DNA of 64,000 nucleotides from assembly GCF_029784155.1 (NCBI RefSeq), contig NC_073693.1, positions 357,631,825-357,695,824 on the forward strand, given 5' to 3'. The notes below the pieces were generated by a model, which was not told where the DNA came from, made no database searches, and was given only the letters and a program-made list of their open reading frames with translations. Positions 1-12,900 of this stretch are shown in pieces (within the stretch, counting starts at the first letter, position 1; each line of letters opens with the position of its first letter). The stretch is from Uranotaenia lowii (taxonomy: Eukaryota > Arthropoda > Insecta > Diptera > Culicidae). A program made the translations under genes and the position numbers.

Positions 1-3000
1 ATTGAGATTTTCAAATCTTGTGTTGTCCCTCTAGATTCATGATTTTTCTGAGTATTGAGAATTCGAAATCATTTTCGAAGGTACTTAAACTTATTTGGTA
101 CCTTATTTGATTTTTTAATTACTAGGTAACTCAATAACTGATTCCGTGTTTTAAAAATCCAATCACTTTTTAGAATTTATGTTTTCAACTTTTGTCACAT
201 TGAGAAGAGCTTTTTCAGAAAAGTTTCTGTTTTCAGTATTTGATCTGAAAAGAATCTATTTCCTAATTGAAAATTGTAAACGGCAAATTAGATCAAAACC
301 ATTTCTGTGTTTGGAATTTATGAATTTTAAATAAACATTTTGAAAAAGAATTATTCCCTTTGGAAGTCTTGTTTTGGTTTTGATTGTAACTTTGATTTAT
401 GGTTTTGAATGATTCTCTTGAACTTTTATATCTGTACCTCCGTGGAATATAAGTTGAATTTTTTGGTTGATTTTTTTTTAAATTTTGGATTCTAAGTCTG
501 AAATGTTAATGTTACTTCGCAATTGTCAAGACGACTATTCTGCTTTCAAAGAAGCACTAACTATGATACACAATGATAAAATGATAAACATTTATTTGTT
601 TATCTTAGAATTTTTCCAAAACAGAGATTTTTAGTTGGTGATAGAGCTATTAAATAAATTGCGAATTAAATTTTGCATTTGGCTCAGTAGGCTGCGCTCG
701 AAAGTGATGGGAGTGTTGGTTTTTGTGTAATAAAATTTTATTTTACCTTAATCAAATTGGACCTTGGAATTTGATTCAAGAACAAGTCCCGAAAAATATT
801 CATCAAGGAGCTCGTAGCAATATCCAAGGATTTAAAAGGAATTTTGCCTTGGAGTCCTCAATCTAATTTGAGGAATTAGTGTGTCCGTTCCTTTTTATTT
901 TATCTCTGGTGGTTTTTAAACTATTGTGTAATTATTTTTTATTCATCAAAACCAGGTTCAAAACGTTACTTTTTGGTTGAAAGCAAAAGCTGAATCTATT
1001 TTAAATCTTTCAAGACATTAGATTCTAAAAACTCATTTCAAAGGATCTGTTTTAAAATTTCAAAGCAATTAAATTTGATCCATGATTTTGTCAAAAGGCG
1101 GTTATTCAAATTATGCTTTTTCATTTTTCAACATTCAAGAACTCAAGTTAGAAAATAACGAAATTAAGTTGCGACTTTATCGGTGAGGGTTAAAAAGTTG
1201 AAATGAAAGACGGATAGAAGATCAGAAGAAAATTCTAAGGTGGTGAAAAGAGCGAAGAGCATTTCGAATAGAAGCTTGACCACATACTAAATTCTTTGTT
1301 CCGCACCAATTAACTGTATTGAAGAAGGAATTCGAAATGTATTTAGGTACCTTCATGAAAATTAAATTAATCAAAAAACTCTAAGAACATCGAATTATCC
1401 ATCATTCAAAAAGTTGAATGAATCATTTCGGACTCAATGATTTAGGGTGGATGTGAGTAGTCAATAAAGCTAAGCTAAGCTAAATTGCGAGTTGAATTTG
1501 GCCAGCTCTTATAAGAGTTCACATTTTCGATTAGCTGATTAACTGTTTCGCGATGTTTGCACGTGATGGTTTAACAATTATTGTTTTAAGATACCTGAAA
1601 TTGCTTTCTACGCGACATAAAGGTTATTTGAATGCAATATGTTGAAATCATTTTCAGTTCTTTCGTATAATCAAAAATATATGAGTTATCTGAGATGACA
1701 TATGGTAAAAAAATCGATTCATAGGGGAGAATCGAGAAAAATCATCCCAGGCCCCCCAATATGGCTTAATTCGGCCCTGCTGCTGTTGCATGATGCCTTA
1801 AGTGCCTATTAAGAACGAAATAAATGTTAGCAATTTTTTAACATAGATAACCATATTAAGGAATAAACATTTTTAAATTAGGAAATCGATTCAACCTCAA
1901 AGTCCAACACATACCAAAGGGACAGCTGCTGGCAAGCAAGACCTTTTGACCTAGTTTCTCCAATCGCCAATCGCCATCAGCACAGCTTGTTCCGATCCTC
2001 TTTGCAATCATTTTACTTTCTCGAGGTCGTCGAAAGTAACCGGAAGGAACGTAACGATGACATCGTAAATTGCTTCAGTACGCGCGAGCAAGTCTAATTG
2101 AAACGGCCAAAGGTGCTGCCGAGTTGACTGCGTTCATCTCATCTCATCTGCCCAGCCAGAGTGAAGTTCAAACCCCTCAAATTAGTTTGAAAGCGAAATT
2201 TTCAGTTTTATGCTTTTGCCGAAAACTGGAATCAAAAACTTCGAAGGTTGGCAAGAGAGAAACAAAAAAAAAACACACCGGAAAACCAACCGGATCATGT
2301 AGTTATGCTCGTGAGGTTTTTTTGGTTCCACCGTTTTCACGGTTTTTTGGGAACAGTCACACCTGTACAATTTAGTACCTTTCTTTTTTGGTAATTTTAT
2401 GTTTTCGGTAAACTCACCTATATAATTATTTATATAGTTTCACATTTACTCTCCCGAAGGTGGTATTTAAAATTTAGTGGCTGGTTTTGCAAGAAACGCG
2501 AAAGATGCTGCGGAAGTCTGCTGAAAGAATTAATCAATTTGAAGGAAGAGAAGAAGAAAAACTATAATGACAAACGTCTAGTAAAGGTGGTCTCATGACC
2601 TCATGGTTTTAAGCACTCGAGGCGGGGGGCTTGAACGCTTCTTAAATGAGGGCTTATGCTGCTACGTCAACTTTGGAAGTCGGCTGCAAGGGAGAAAAAA
2701 ACATACAACTAGGGGCATGTTTCAGCAAGTTGATCAGTCTGTCGTCAGCCGGCTAATTACTTACGGTATGGGTCGTGTGGTGTGACTACTGACTGGCAGG
2801 TTTGACATAGTTTTTGACTGAATGCAGGTATTAAGAGCTCGTTTGGCAAATTTAGAACGAATTCGTACGTACTACTAGCATTGGTGATCGAGTTTCGCTG
2901 AGGTTGGGTAGCCTTTGAAGTTATCTTTTTCTTATAATTTTGGTAGCATTTTTTTTTTGTTATTTAAATAAGGACAAACTTTTAACTAACCATCAACAAC

Positions 3001-3796
3001 AAAACAGCAAAATTCAAAAATTTTCGAGATGCAAAGAATCTTAAAAACTGATTTTGGGCGTTGAATCCAAAAATGAAATTAGCTTTTTTCCTTGTACTCT
3101 TGTTTAAGAGATAACTTTTGAAAGTAAGCCAAATTTCATTTAATCAATTTCACTACTTCATACTTTTTGCCAAAACTGTAGAATATTATAATTATTTTGA
3201 AAATAAAGGTTTCAGCTCAATGATCAACTTTACTCAAGATCGCAAATTATTTCGTCTTCTGAGAAAAAGCTATGACAGTTTCATTTTGTTTATTTTTCCC
3301 CTTCTGTAAAATCCGAGTATTTTGAAGTAAATTTAAAGGGAACTATCAGACCCGGTGTTATTTGCTATTCCTTCCATGGGAAAAATTATGTTCATTAAAA
3401 TTATTATAGTTAAAATATACTTCCATTTAAATAAAATTTCAACATTATTCAAAAGCGAACTTCTTTTCATAGTAACTTCTAGATTGTCTTGAGTCTCAAC
3501 ATAGCTTGAAGATTTGAAGATAGAAGGAGCTGCCCTTTAGAAAAAAAAATAGGAGAGATTCACAATACAATAAATTAAAACCTTCAATTCAAATTAACTA
3601 AATCGCCCCTTTTTGATGCGGGAAGAGTATTTAAATACAGACCAATTTGTACAAAATAAAAAAGTGATCCAACCTTTTTGGAAACACTAACACTGCACAA
3701 TGTGGGAAAAAAACTGCATAAACCGCGAAGAAATTCAATGTCTTCCCTCCTACATTAACTAAATCTATGAAAATATACTATCCTTTAGTCGAAATG
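1..3796. other. AT-rich non-coding stretch
   Basis: No gene is recognised here. The sequence is AT-rich with many poly-T and poly-A runs. Around 1900-2850 it is somewhat less AT-rich and looks like unique sequence, but its short open frames show no domain or splice context. Nothing resembling a transposon terminus was found by eye. Confidence 0.5.
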
Positions 3797-4545
3797 TCCG
3801 GAAAATCGATTGGACATACTTTCAGACGCCGTACGAGCTGACGAACAGAGAAATATTACCTTTTTGATCCCTAATTCACTGAAAAACACTGATTCTGACA
3901 AGAAAATTTTGAACTAAAATAGACTTATTTTGTGTGATTATTTCCGAGTAATCGAATGAATCCATTCCTCAACATTTTTCAATTAATTATGAAAAAAGAA
4001 AGTTCGAACTCGAAAATTAGAACCAAGTAAGACCTATCTTATGTGTTTTTTTTTTCAGGAAATAAAACTAAGTCTGTTTGAGCCACCGTACGCATCGAAA
4101 AATGGAAATATGACTGTTTTACCCTCTAAATATTTCCCTAAATTTTTCAAATAGTTCAGAAAAGGCATGTTCGAACTTGAAAAATGTGAATCAAATAAGA
4201 CTCATCTTATGTACTTTTTTCCTAAAAATCGAATGAAGACTGTTTGATCCACCGCACGCATCGTGAGATGGAGTTATGGCTGTTTTACTCTCAATTCTCC
4301 TACATTTTTCAATTAAATGAGAAAAAAAACATGTTCGGACTTGAAAATTTTGAACCAAACGAGTGCAATATTGTATGATTCATTCCGAGAAATCGAATGA
4401 AGGCTGTTTGACTCACGGCACGCATCAGGAAATGGATTTATGACCGTTTTCCCCTAAATTTTCCAATATTTTTAATATAGTCTAGAAAAAGCTTGTTCGG
4501 ACTGTAATTTTTTTTTATTTGAGAAATCAAATGAAGGCCCATCGT
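3797..4545 (+). repeat. half copy of a fold-back element with ~165-bp subrepeats
   Basis: The segment opens with a terminal module (GGACATACTTTCAGACGCCG near 3813) that recurs, inverted, at the right end of the larger element at 58285-60415. It is followed by four degenerate subrepeats. Each carries the same ordered words: GTTCGGACTTGAAAA, then AATCGAATGAAGGCTGTTTG, then CACCGCACGCATCG, then ATGGCTGTTTTAC. The GTTCGRAC word recurs near 4002, 4169, 4333 and 4493, giving a period of about 160-168 bp. Only one arm is present, so this is a truncated or half element. No ORF of note is inside. Confidence 0.75.
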
Positions 4546-5813
4546 TTAACGTTTATAATATTAAAGATTGGAATTTATTTAACAACTTTGTTAAAAACGC
4601 AAAACGTTTTGCTTCAAAACTGTCTAAGATTAATTTTGGTTTGTCAAATTCCTGGATTTTCTAAGAACTGAAAAAAAAATCAATAATAAAATAATACTCA
4701 TGTAACTTGTTCTTCAAGTCAGAATTCAAAACTACTCTTAGTCAGCAAATTCCAAACCTTTATTTTCTATATCTTGAAAAAAATTTACAATTTTTTTCAA
4801 AAAATTGCACAAATTTAATTTTAATGTTTACATACTGACATTATGGCATAATAAGCATATTTGGCTTCAGCACTCCCGAATCAGTCAAATCAGCTCTTAA
4901 TTTTTTGTTTTCACATTGAAAAAATGTTATTTTTTCCGTCTGCTATCAGTAATTGATCCTTCATTTAATGATTTCACAATTGTTTCTTAAAAATTGTTCT
5001 AAAATGTTGGGTTGTCTTTCAAAAAATAAAAAACAGTTTTTCGACTTATTTATATATTCTTTGTTTCAAATTGGTTACTATTCGAAACGAAGGGGTTAAA
5101 TTTTATGTTATTCGTGTCAGAATAAATAAAGCTAGTCAGGTTAAAGAACAAGATCAGGAAAAACAGACAATAAAAATTTTCTCAAAATGTTCTTCTATTT
5201 AACAACAAATGTACGATTTTTTAATACAAATAGGAAAATCATCTTTGATCAACATTTTGTAGCATGGAAGATTATGGATTTGAAAATTGAAGTTGTATCA
5301 AAGGATATCAAAATAAATGTTTATAGAAAAAAGGTTCAAAAAGTTTTAATTTCTTCTCTAATTATGATTTTTTTTCAAAATAAATACCTCTGATTTAGTT
5401 CCATTTGATCAAATTGAAGGAGAAAGGAATTGATTTTGATATTGAAGAGATAGTGAAGTTCTTTTTATGGGTGATTTTTGAAAATTTGTAAAATCACTAA
5501 CCCCACTTGGGACTTAAAGAACGGATTATGCTTCAGATTCGAATATTCCTTCAGGTGTCCACTGTCCACCTATGCTGTAACCATCACTCATAAACTGCTG
5601 GACTACATTCTGATGAAGGGACCTGTTGCTTACACGTTTGACTGACTGCACCCTCGGAGTGGGGGTCTTTTTCGGCTTCAATATGATTTTTCTTGTTATT
5701 TATGTATTAAAATTTCACTTTTGAAATTATCACAAATTCAGAGTTTGGAAAAACACGTCATGCTAATGTCGATGACTACTTTGATCTCCCGGAAAACTAT
5801 GTAAATGAAATAA
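4546..5813. other. AT-rich non-coding stretch
   Basis: Very AT-rich, with no recognisable gene or element boundary. A short less AT-rich patch at about 5510-5690 looks unique. The open frame near 5187-5393 is low complexity and has no family resemblance. Confidence 0.45.
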
Positions 5814-6759
5814 AGGGTGTGCCACATCAAATTGCATCACGAAAAAAACGCTGTAGAAATTCGCCCAGTAGGCCGATCCTTTTGAAAATTTTAGACTGTA
5901 AAATAAAAACTTTTGGCATTTTCTTTTTATTCAAACTTCGAGCCCAAGCCCGTATGCTCGCACCTTCCTCTTTACCCCGTCCATAAGGTTCTGTACACCT
6001 CCAGGTTGTAGTTTTATTAACAGAAATTTCTCTTGAAGTTCTCCTACGATTTGACAACTTTAGGGTTCTTCCGGAGGGCCTGCTTCATAATCGCCCAATA
6101 TTTCTCTATTTTGGGTTCATTTTCTTTGGCACGAAGGTGACCCCGTTGGCTTCGTTCCATTCCAACACGTCCTTCGAATAGTGGCTCGAAACGAGATCCG
6201 GCCAGAAGATGGTCGAGCCTTCGTGTTGCTTCAATAGTGGTAGTACTTTTTGGAAAACTTGGATAGTTTCTGCATGCGAATCTCCTCCGGAATGCTGAAA
6301 TTGTCCTCTGTGGTGAAGAACAACAGGCCCGGCAGCTGACGAAAGTCCGCCTTGACGTAGGTTACGTCGTCCATTACCAGGCCATGCGGCTTCTTCAGCA
6401 TTTCGGTGTACAGCTTCCGGGCTCGCGTCTTCCCCACCATGTTTTGCCTTTCGTCGCGGTTAGGAGCCTTCTGAACCTTGTATGTACGCAGACCCTCCCG
6501 CTACTGGACGAATGAACTTGATAAATTCAGCTTTTTGTCGACATCCCGGACCGAACTTCTCGGATCACGTCTAAACTGCTTAACTACGCTCTTGTGATCT
6601 TTTTCACTTACGGAGCATCCATTTTTGCCGTTCTTCACCTTCCGGTCGATGGTTTGGTTCTCGAGTCTCGAAGTATCATTTGACCCGATGTGACAACTCA
6701 GGATTCTCGAAATGAGTGCGCAGGATTAATTCACGACGCTCTTTTTCGTTTGACGACAT
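5814..6759 (-). pseudogene. degraded Tc1/mariner transposase (DDE superfamily)
   Basis: This is the relic of a cut-and-paste transposase. On the minus strand an ATG at 6759 opens MSSNEKERRELILRTHF, a typical N-terminus of mosquito mariner-like transposases with a helix-turn-helix region. Several in-frame stops follow within about 150 bp. The open piece 6231-6440 carries KPHGLVMDDVTYVKADF, the block holding the first catalytic Asp. In shifted frames near 6170-6215 the second Asp region (FWPDL-like, then HYSKDVLEW) can be read. Near 6080-6110 there is IEKYWAIMKQALRKNP, holding the final acidic residue; the segment just before it has lost several codons, so catalytic spacing cannot be measured. 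The C-terminus ends at a stop at 5931-5933. A terminal-repeat-like sequence (GGTGTGCCACATCAAATTGC) lies at about 5817-5837. The matching upstream end was not found, so the element is probably truncated. Frameshifts, stops and deletion make it inactive. Confidence 0.85.
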
Positions 6760-6789
6760 TTTCCCAAAATTTACGAAAAATTGTCAGCA

Positions 6790-7894
6790 AGGACTAAAAA
6801 AATCGTATTAACATCGGAGCAGCCAAGAAACAAAACCACCCATAGTTCGCAAAAGTTCTGACCACAGTAGGTTCGCGACTCAGCAAACACGTGATTGTAG
6901 GGGATTTTTTTTCAAGGGGAATCCGATCGCCAAAAAATCATGAGCGCGAGTCTTGGCAGAAAACCTCGCGAACTTCGCGATTCTGGTTCGTGAACCAAAT
7001 TGGAAAACGCATTGCACACTTGATGGTCGTGTTTTCCGAGTCGTTATTTTGTCTCTACATGGTTGTTGATTGCGCCAAATGCATTACGTTGACAGAGGAA
7101 ATAAATCGATTTTTCAAAGTTTTCATAGCAATTACTTGAAAATAATTTACAATGTTGTAAATTTCAACGATTTCTATAATTTGTGAATTGAAGTTTGTCC
7201 TTTCTGATGTTAAACAGCGTCAAATTTGACAAATTTGTATATAGAGTTTTGGAAGTATATGATCTGGCCTAGCAACAGATAGAAAAAATATTGATTTAAT
7301 TATCCAAAGCATAAAAAGTTCCTCCCACTCCTTAAAAGGTGTATTTGGTGGAGGAAGGATCCAAATTGGACTGTTGGACCATCACAATGAAAAATAGGAA
7401 AATTTGCATATCAAAAAATCCAAGTCCAATCTAGAATTGTACTACTTCGGCATCTTAATTGTATCCCCTTTGTTATTTTCAAGTTTCTTCCGAAGTTCAA
7501 AATGAGGAATTTAAATAAGTTTGGAATTTTAAATTTCATGTCATGGCAGAAAAAAGGAGGCTTTAACCGTGCTATAAAATTGATGAAAGCTAGAGAAAAC
7601 CATTAATATAATTAAAAATTTCAATGTTAACTCATTGCGGACCAAAAACAAGATATCTAGTTTTTTTCGCTTGACGCGGGTGTGCTTCACTGAGAAGCAT
7701 TACTCAAATGTGATACATTTCATAGAGAAACTTTATTATAATCATGTACAACACTTTCGATTACTGGAAAGTGATAAATTTGTAAAATTTTATTAAGTTG
7801 TCTCTGAGATAGAGCATGACAAATTTTTGGTGTCGAGCTTAGATTTCTTCGCGGTCCTTCATGTGTTAAGAATAAGATTGCCGGAATTATTACA
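6790..7894. other. non-coding stretch
   Basis: No gene recognised. The sequence is AT-rich; the small frame near 6891-7139 shows no domain. The part around 7635-7865 (CTCATTGCGGACC, later GCGGTCCTTCATGTGTTAAG) may be a decayed repeat, since similar words are near-inverted at its two ends. That is weak. Confidence 0.35.
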
Positions 7895-8262
7895 GCACGT
7901 ATCCGGGCCGAACCAACCAGGTAATTTTACATAAAACCTAGCAAAATCCGGACAATTAATTTCAAAAATGTTCATAAATCCGGGCAAAATCCGGTCAAAT
8001 TAGCTCAAAACCCAGATATTACTAAGCAAAAATCTAGAAAAAAAAAATTTTTCATCAGAACTTATTGACCGATTTTGAATCGTACTTTAGGATCCAACTA
8101 ACCTTTCATGATTATTTTTGTCAAAAAATTCCGTTTTGGAGGAGTTTGAAATTTTTTTTGTTTGATTTTCCAAATAAAGTGAATGAAACCGGGCAAAATC
8201 CGGCCATTTTTCAATGAAATCCAGACAACCGGGCCGGGCCGGACTGTTACAAAATTACCTAG
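7895..8262 (+). repeat. interspersed repeat with CCGGGCAAAATCCGG motifs
   Basis: This GC-spiked element in AT-rich surroundings repeats the words CCGGGCAAAATCCGG and AAATCCGGNCA several times and ends in CCGGGCCGGGCCGGACTGTT. A related copy lies inverted at 42013-42270, with matching CCGGGC, ATCCGGTCATTTTT and CGGTCTGGTCCAGCCCGG words. That makes it a dispersed family in this genome. No coding potential and no clear target duplication were seen. Class unknown. Confidence 0.6.
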
Positions 8263-9604
8263 TTCAGAAATATTTCAAAATATTTTTCAGAGAATTTTCA
8301 TTTTGCAAAATATTTTCAATGGCGTTTTTTTTTTAATTTTAAATATTTAAAATATGTACGATTTGCGATTGATATTTCAGATTCCTAATTTCAGCTGAAA
8401 ATCCGAATGGTGAACAAAATTTGAAAAAAAAACAAATAATTCAATGTTCACGATTTTTCAAAATTCCTTTTCTGGATTTAAAATTATTAAATTGAAATTG
8501 TGAGCATCCAATTCCCTTAACAAATTTCATTTTTCACAATACTGAACTATCAATTATGAATTTTGATTGAAAATCCACAATTTGCCCTACAGTTTCAGGT
8601 TCAAAATCCTAATCTGATTAAAAAAAATTGGATTGAAAATTCGTTCTCATAAATTCTTAAATTTAAATTCGAATTCTGAGTTTTTAATTCGGTACTACGA
8701 GTATTAGATTCTTATTTGTGGATTGAGAATTTCCAATTCAAATAGTACGCACTCTTATAATTCGGGTTTTTTTTTCTTCTTGAAAAATTGTTTCGTCTCC
8801 TTATAAGTTAAAAAAAATTCAATTCTCTGCAAAAGCCGTTGGAACTAAGGGTTTCATTATTTCTTCATCCTTTTAGGGGCACGTGAATCCAATAAGGTTG
8901 TGAAAAAGCAAGTTCCGTAAATATTTGTATACCTCAAGCCAAAACCCCGCAAGAAAGTTTTTTTTAAAGCAAAGTTACCTGAAAACTCTTCTTTTAAAAT
9001 TGAATTGAATTATCATTTTTTGATGATATTCACTTCAATCCAAAGCGATTATTGACACGTATGCATATGTTTTCTTATTGATTTACATATGGAATCGTGG
9101 TTGTCTTTTCCAAATTTAAGAAACAGTTATGGAATTTTACACTCAACCTCTACTACAGAAATGTAGTGATTTGGATGAAATTGTGAGGTTCTAAGTTTTG
9201 ATTTGATTATTTATTCCTTAAACGGTTGTTAAAGATCATTCTAAGGGTCTTCTTGTGGCCATTCTAATCCATAATGTTGTCAAGAAGCTTTGTTTAACCC
9301 TCCATAGCGGTTCGGGTAAATATGACCCGAAGCGCAGATTCCAATAATCTTAATCATCATTCCAATATACCGAGAAACTGAGATTTTTTAGAGACCAAAT
9401 ATGTTCTATGAAAATGATAATCAAATTAATGAAAAAAAAACAAAATTTGATTTAGGAAAATCGGTTCATTCAGAAATGAAATACAGCAATGCAAAGACAA
9501 AATTGGATGTCTGTGTTTTGGTCAGATTTTTTTTTCTACCGGAAAATCCGGAATGGCGATCAAAATGTTCATTGGACCCCAAAATATTTATACATCGTCA
9601 GCAA
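8263..9604. other. AT-rich low-complexity stretch
   Basis: Strongly AT-rich, with recurrent AATTC, AAAATTCAAAAT and TTGAAAATCC words at 8280-8800 that suggest decayed simple sequence. There is no gene. A CGGTTCGGGTAAATATGACC word at 9308-9327 resembles a DNA-transposon end but has no partner in reach. Confidence 0.4.
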
Positions 9605-9985
9605 GGTTGCCGAAATCACAGAAAAATCTGTAATTTCACAGAATTTTGAGCAAATTTTCATCACAGAATCCGTGTCACAGAACACAGAATTTTGAATAAT
9701 TCGCAGATTTCACAGAATTTTTGAATTTTGAATCGATTTCCAAAATTATGATTTTTTAGCCAATACTAATTTTAGATTTTTTTACCTTAAATTAAAAAAG
9801 TATGATGGGATATGTAATTTTAATTGATTTTGCTAAACTGTATGTAAAAAAGACCCAATTTATCATGAATTTTCTATGAAAATAAAGGAAAAAGCATCAC
9901 AGAAAATCATCAGAGAATTTTTGGGTAAAATCACAGAAATTCAGATTTTTTTTTCTCAAAAACACAGAATTTTTTTTCGGCAACC
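9605..9985. mobile_element. MITE with GGTTGCCGAAA terminal inverted repeats (copy 1)
   Basis: A 381-bp segment is bounded by GGTTGCCGAAAT on the left and TTTCGGCAACC on the right. It is rich in the internal word CACAGAATTTT on one strand. A second copy of the same architecture is at 19712-20035, including GGTTGCCGAAATNA, TTTTCATCACAGAATC and CACAGAACACAGAATTTT, and the late word GGAAAAAGCATCACA. The two-copy comparison supports a mobile, non-coding element. The internal CACAGAA words may be subterminal transposase-binding motifs, which is inference. The short frames inside are incidental. Confidence 0.8.
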
Positions 9986-12900
9986 ATGATCGTCAGATAG
10001 ATGTATCTTAACAATTCCAGATATTGAAGAAGCACTCAAATACTGCAAAGTTGTCAGAAATTATAAGCAATTTAAAAACAAAAATTTTTTCGGGACTTTT
10101 TTCATTTGGAACCTACTACAGACAATCTGGTTAAACGAATATACTTTATTTTAAAATATTAAGAAACTAAAATAAATTGCTTTCAAAATGAATCTAATAT
10201 CATCCAAATCGGTCAACATTTGCGGAAAAAAAAACAAATTACAAGTTGAATTTCCCCTACATGGCAAATCATTAGCATAATTCTCGACACGAATTAGCTA
10301 ACTATAAATATTCAAACGGATGTCGAAACTGGGGAAGTTATTGGAATTGTTGAATTCAAATTAATTTCTATGATTTTAATTGAACAATCAGCTCGGAAAT
10401 TTCAGCAAATTCTTTGACACGATTTAGTGGACCATCAATTTTGACACGAATGCAAGACGAAACCAAGATTGCGGACGGATCACCGCCGAATGAGCAACAT
10501 CCGACCGACAACTTACTAATCTCGGGCTAGTCATCTGCCTAGCAGCAGCGCGGTGTGACGGTACTTAGATACGGTGCACCAGCTAACGATTCCCTCCGGG
10601 CAAGAATTGGGACCACCATATGGCTGTGCGGTGGGTCTTAAGAAAATGTCGCAACCCCAACAAACAACCAAACGGCCACCCAACCGTTCGAAGCAACGAA
10701 CGTGTTGGGCACTTACTGTTTATGGCTGTGCTAAATGTTCTAGCTCGGAGCCAAAGTCTTTAGAAAGATTCACCGCTTGCGATATGTTCGGTTCGGAACA
10801 ACAATAACAAAGCCGTCAATTCTATTGTTTTGATTCGGCAGAGCGGAGGAGCTCCTTACGGCGGTAATGTTGCGCCACATCGCTTCTTAAGATCTTTGAT
10901 GTAACGACCGCAAAACAGTTCCATACCTGCATTTGACGTATGTACCATAATCGTTGTGCGAGGATATGTCAATCAAAATAGTTATGCTGATGCTGATCGT
11001 TGATGTGTTTTTATGTTCTTCATTTTCCAATGTTCCACTAAACGACTCCTACCTACAAATGATAGCAATTAAAACCACCTCACCTCATTCGATGGTTGAT
11101 GGTGGTCTATTCTATTGTTGATTTTTCCTTCCAACTACATTCATTGTTTACTTTCGTTCGTTTTTAAATGTCATGGTTAAATTATTTCCTGGTAAATTAA
11201 CAGCACAGTGTTTGTTTTTTAATGTTTAATTGCCGTCTGAATTTCTAAATGCCGACAGAAACCCTTTGCCTGAAAGTCTGAAAAAATAACACGTGTTCCC
11301 ACACCTTCAAATAAGGGCTGATATTAAATGGATCATGGATCCAATCCACTCCAAAACAAACTAATTGCTCGTTAAGCTTTACAATATTTGGAAATCAATC
11401 ACCAGTGATACGGAACCAACAGATCAACAAAAATGATACCTCTCCGTTCAAAAAAGTTGTTTTTTTTTAATTGAAATTTTTCAAATCCACCCAGCTATGT
11501 CTTAAAAAAAACAAACAACTTTCAATCTTACCATACAGGCACGCGAAAAGTCATTTACAAAATTACTTTTCCCATATTGTACCCTCCTCAGTTCAACAAT
11601 TGCATAACGGGCCCATCTGGCGCTGGCTGGCTGGCCTCACCATCATGGGGTGGATCAGCAGAGGAGTCATTATCACATCGCAATTAGAGTTTAAAGTGGC
11701 CATTTTCCAAACCATCACTCAGCCACATTACATTAGTTATTTGCAGTCGTCGAAGCCAAAGAAGCCGCCGACATTCATTGGCCGCGATATGGTGGCGAAA
11801 TGTCGGATGGATCAGACGCCGATCAGCTGTTTGGTTTGAAGACAAAAAAAAACACCAAAAACAAAACCAATCAACCACAAGAAGAGGTTCCTCTTTTAGC
11901 GATATATTTTAATGGCAGATAAATATCGCTCGTTTAACGAAAAAAAAAATACACACCGCTGTATGAGGAACATTTACTGCAAATAGTTAGCGTAAAGGTT
12001 GCGGCACACAGACAGGGGTTAGGTCATAGTGCATCGAAAAAGTACTTAATATACACGTTTGACAAACGACGATTTCTAGGAACATCATTTGGAAGGAAAT
12101 GAGTTTCTCTTGAACTGTAGATTTTGGCAACTAATAGCTGTTTTTTTTTTTCTAAAAAAATGATCCTATGATTGGTAGAAAATAACTAAAATAAAACACG
12201 TCTAAATAAAGGCCGGGTTTGGAGAAATGACAACAAATCGACAAATAGAAATAAGGCTATGATTATTTAGAATCCGGGCGGTTACAAATGGGTGTATTTT
12301 AAAAACTATTCATTTGTTCGATAAACTTTCTATGGAGGAAATGAAGGTGTTAATATGGTATTTGATGTAAAATTTTAAAAAAATATTTTACCGTTGATTT
12401 CATAAATACTCTAACTTTATCATAAAATCTCTTTTTTATCTTTGCACACTTTTTTCAGTCATGTATTAATCTATTATTTTTCACACAGAAGCAAAACCTT
12501 TGCAAAATCATAATATTTTACACAAATTCACCTGGAAAAACTAATTGGAATCTGGTTGGAACCTTTTCATGAGTAGGCATCTCGAAAAATTTGATCTTTT
12601 AAATCCGGTTTTAACATAAATTTCTTTGTCCATCAGAACACATCTGTCACATTCCCTAAAAACCGATTGCGATTGCGATCCATGAAACTGCTCATTTTTA
12701 GTTATTTGCTGGGTGTCTACTAGACAGGCAACACTAATTGCCTGCCGGAAACGGATTTACTGCATAGTTTAGGAGTCTGCATTAAGTTATCCCCAATAAC
12801 CATAGATTTTTCACCATAGTTGCGATCAAGGGTTCCACTACTATGCTTGGTGTGAACTTCGTGAGCATCCTAGAGTAGCTTCTTATACTTCTTAACCATT

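Noticed and set aside
11471..11839. 122-codon plus-strand frame
   Set aside because: Overlaps an opposite frame, has atypical composition and no family resemblance.
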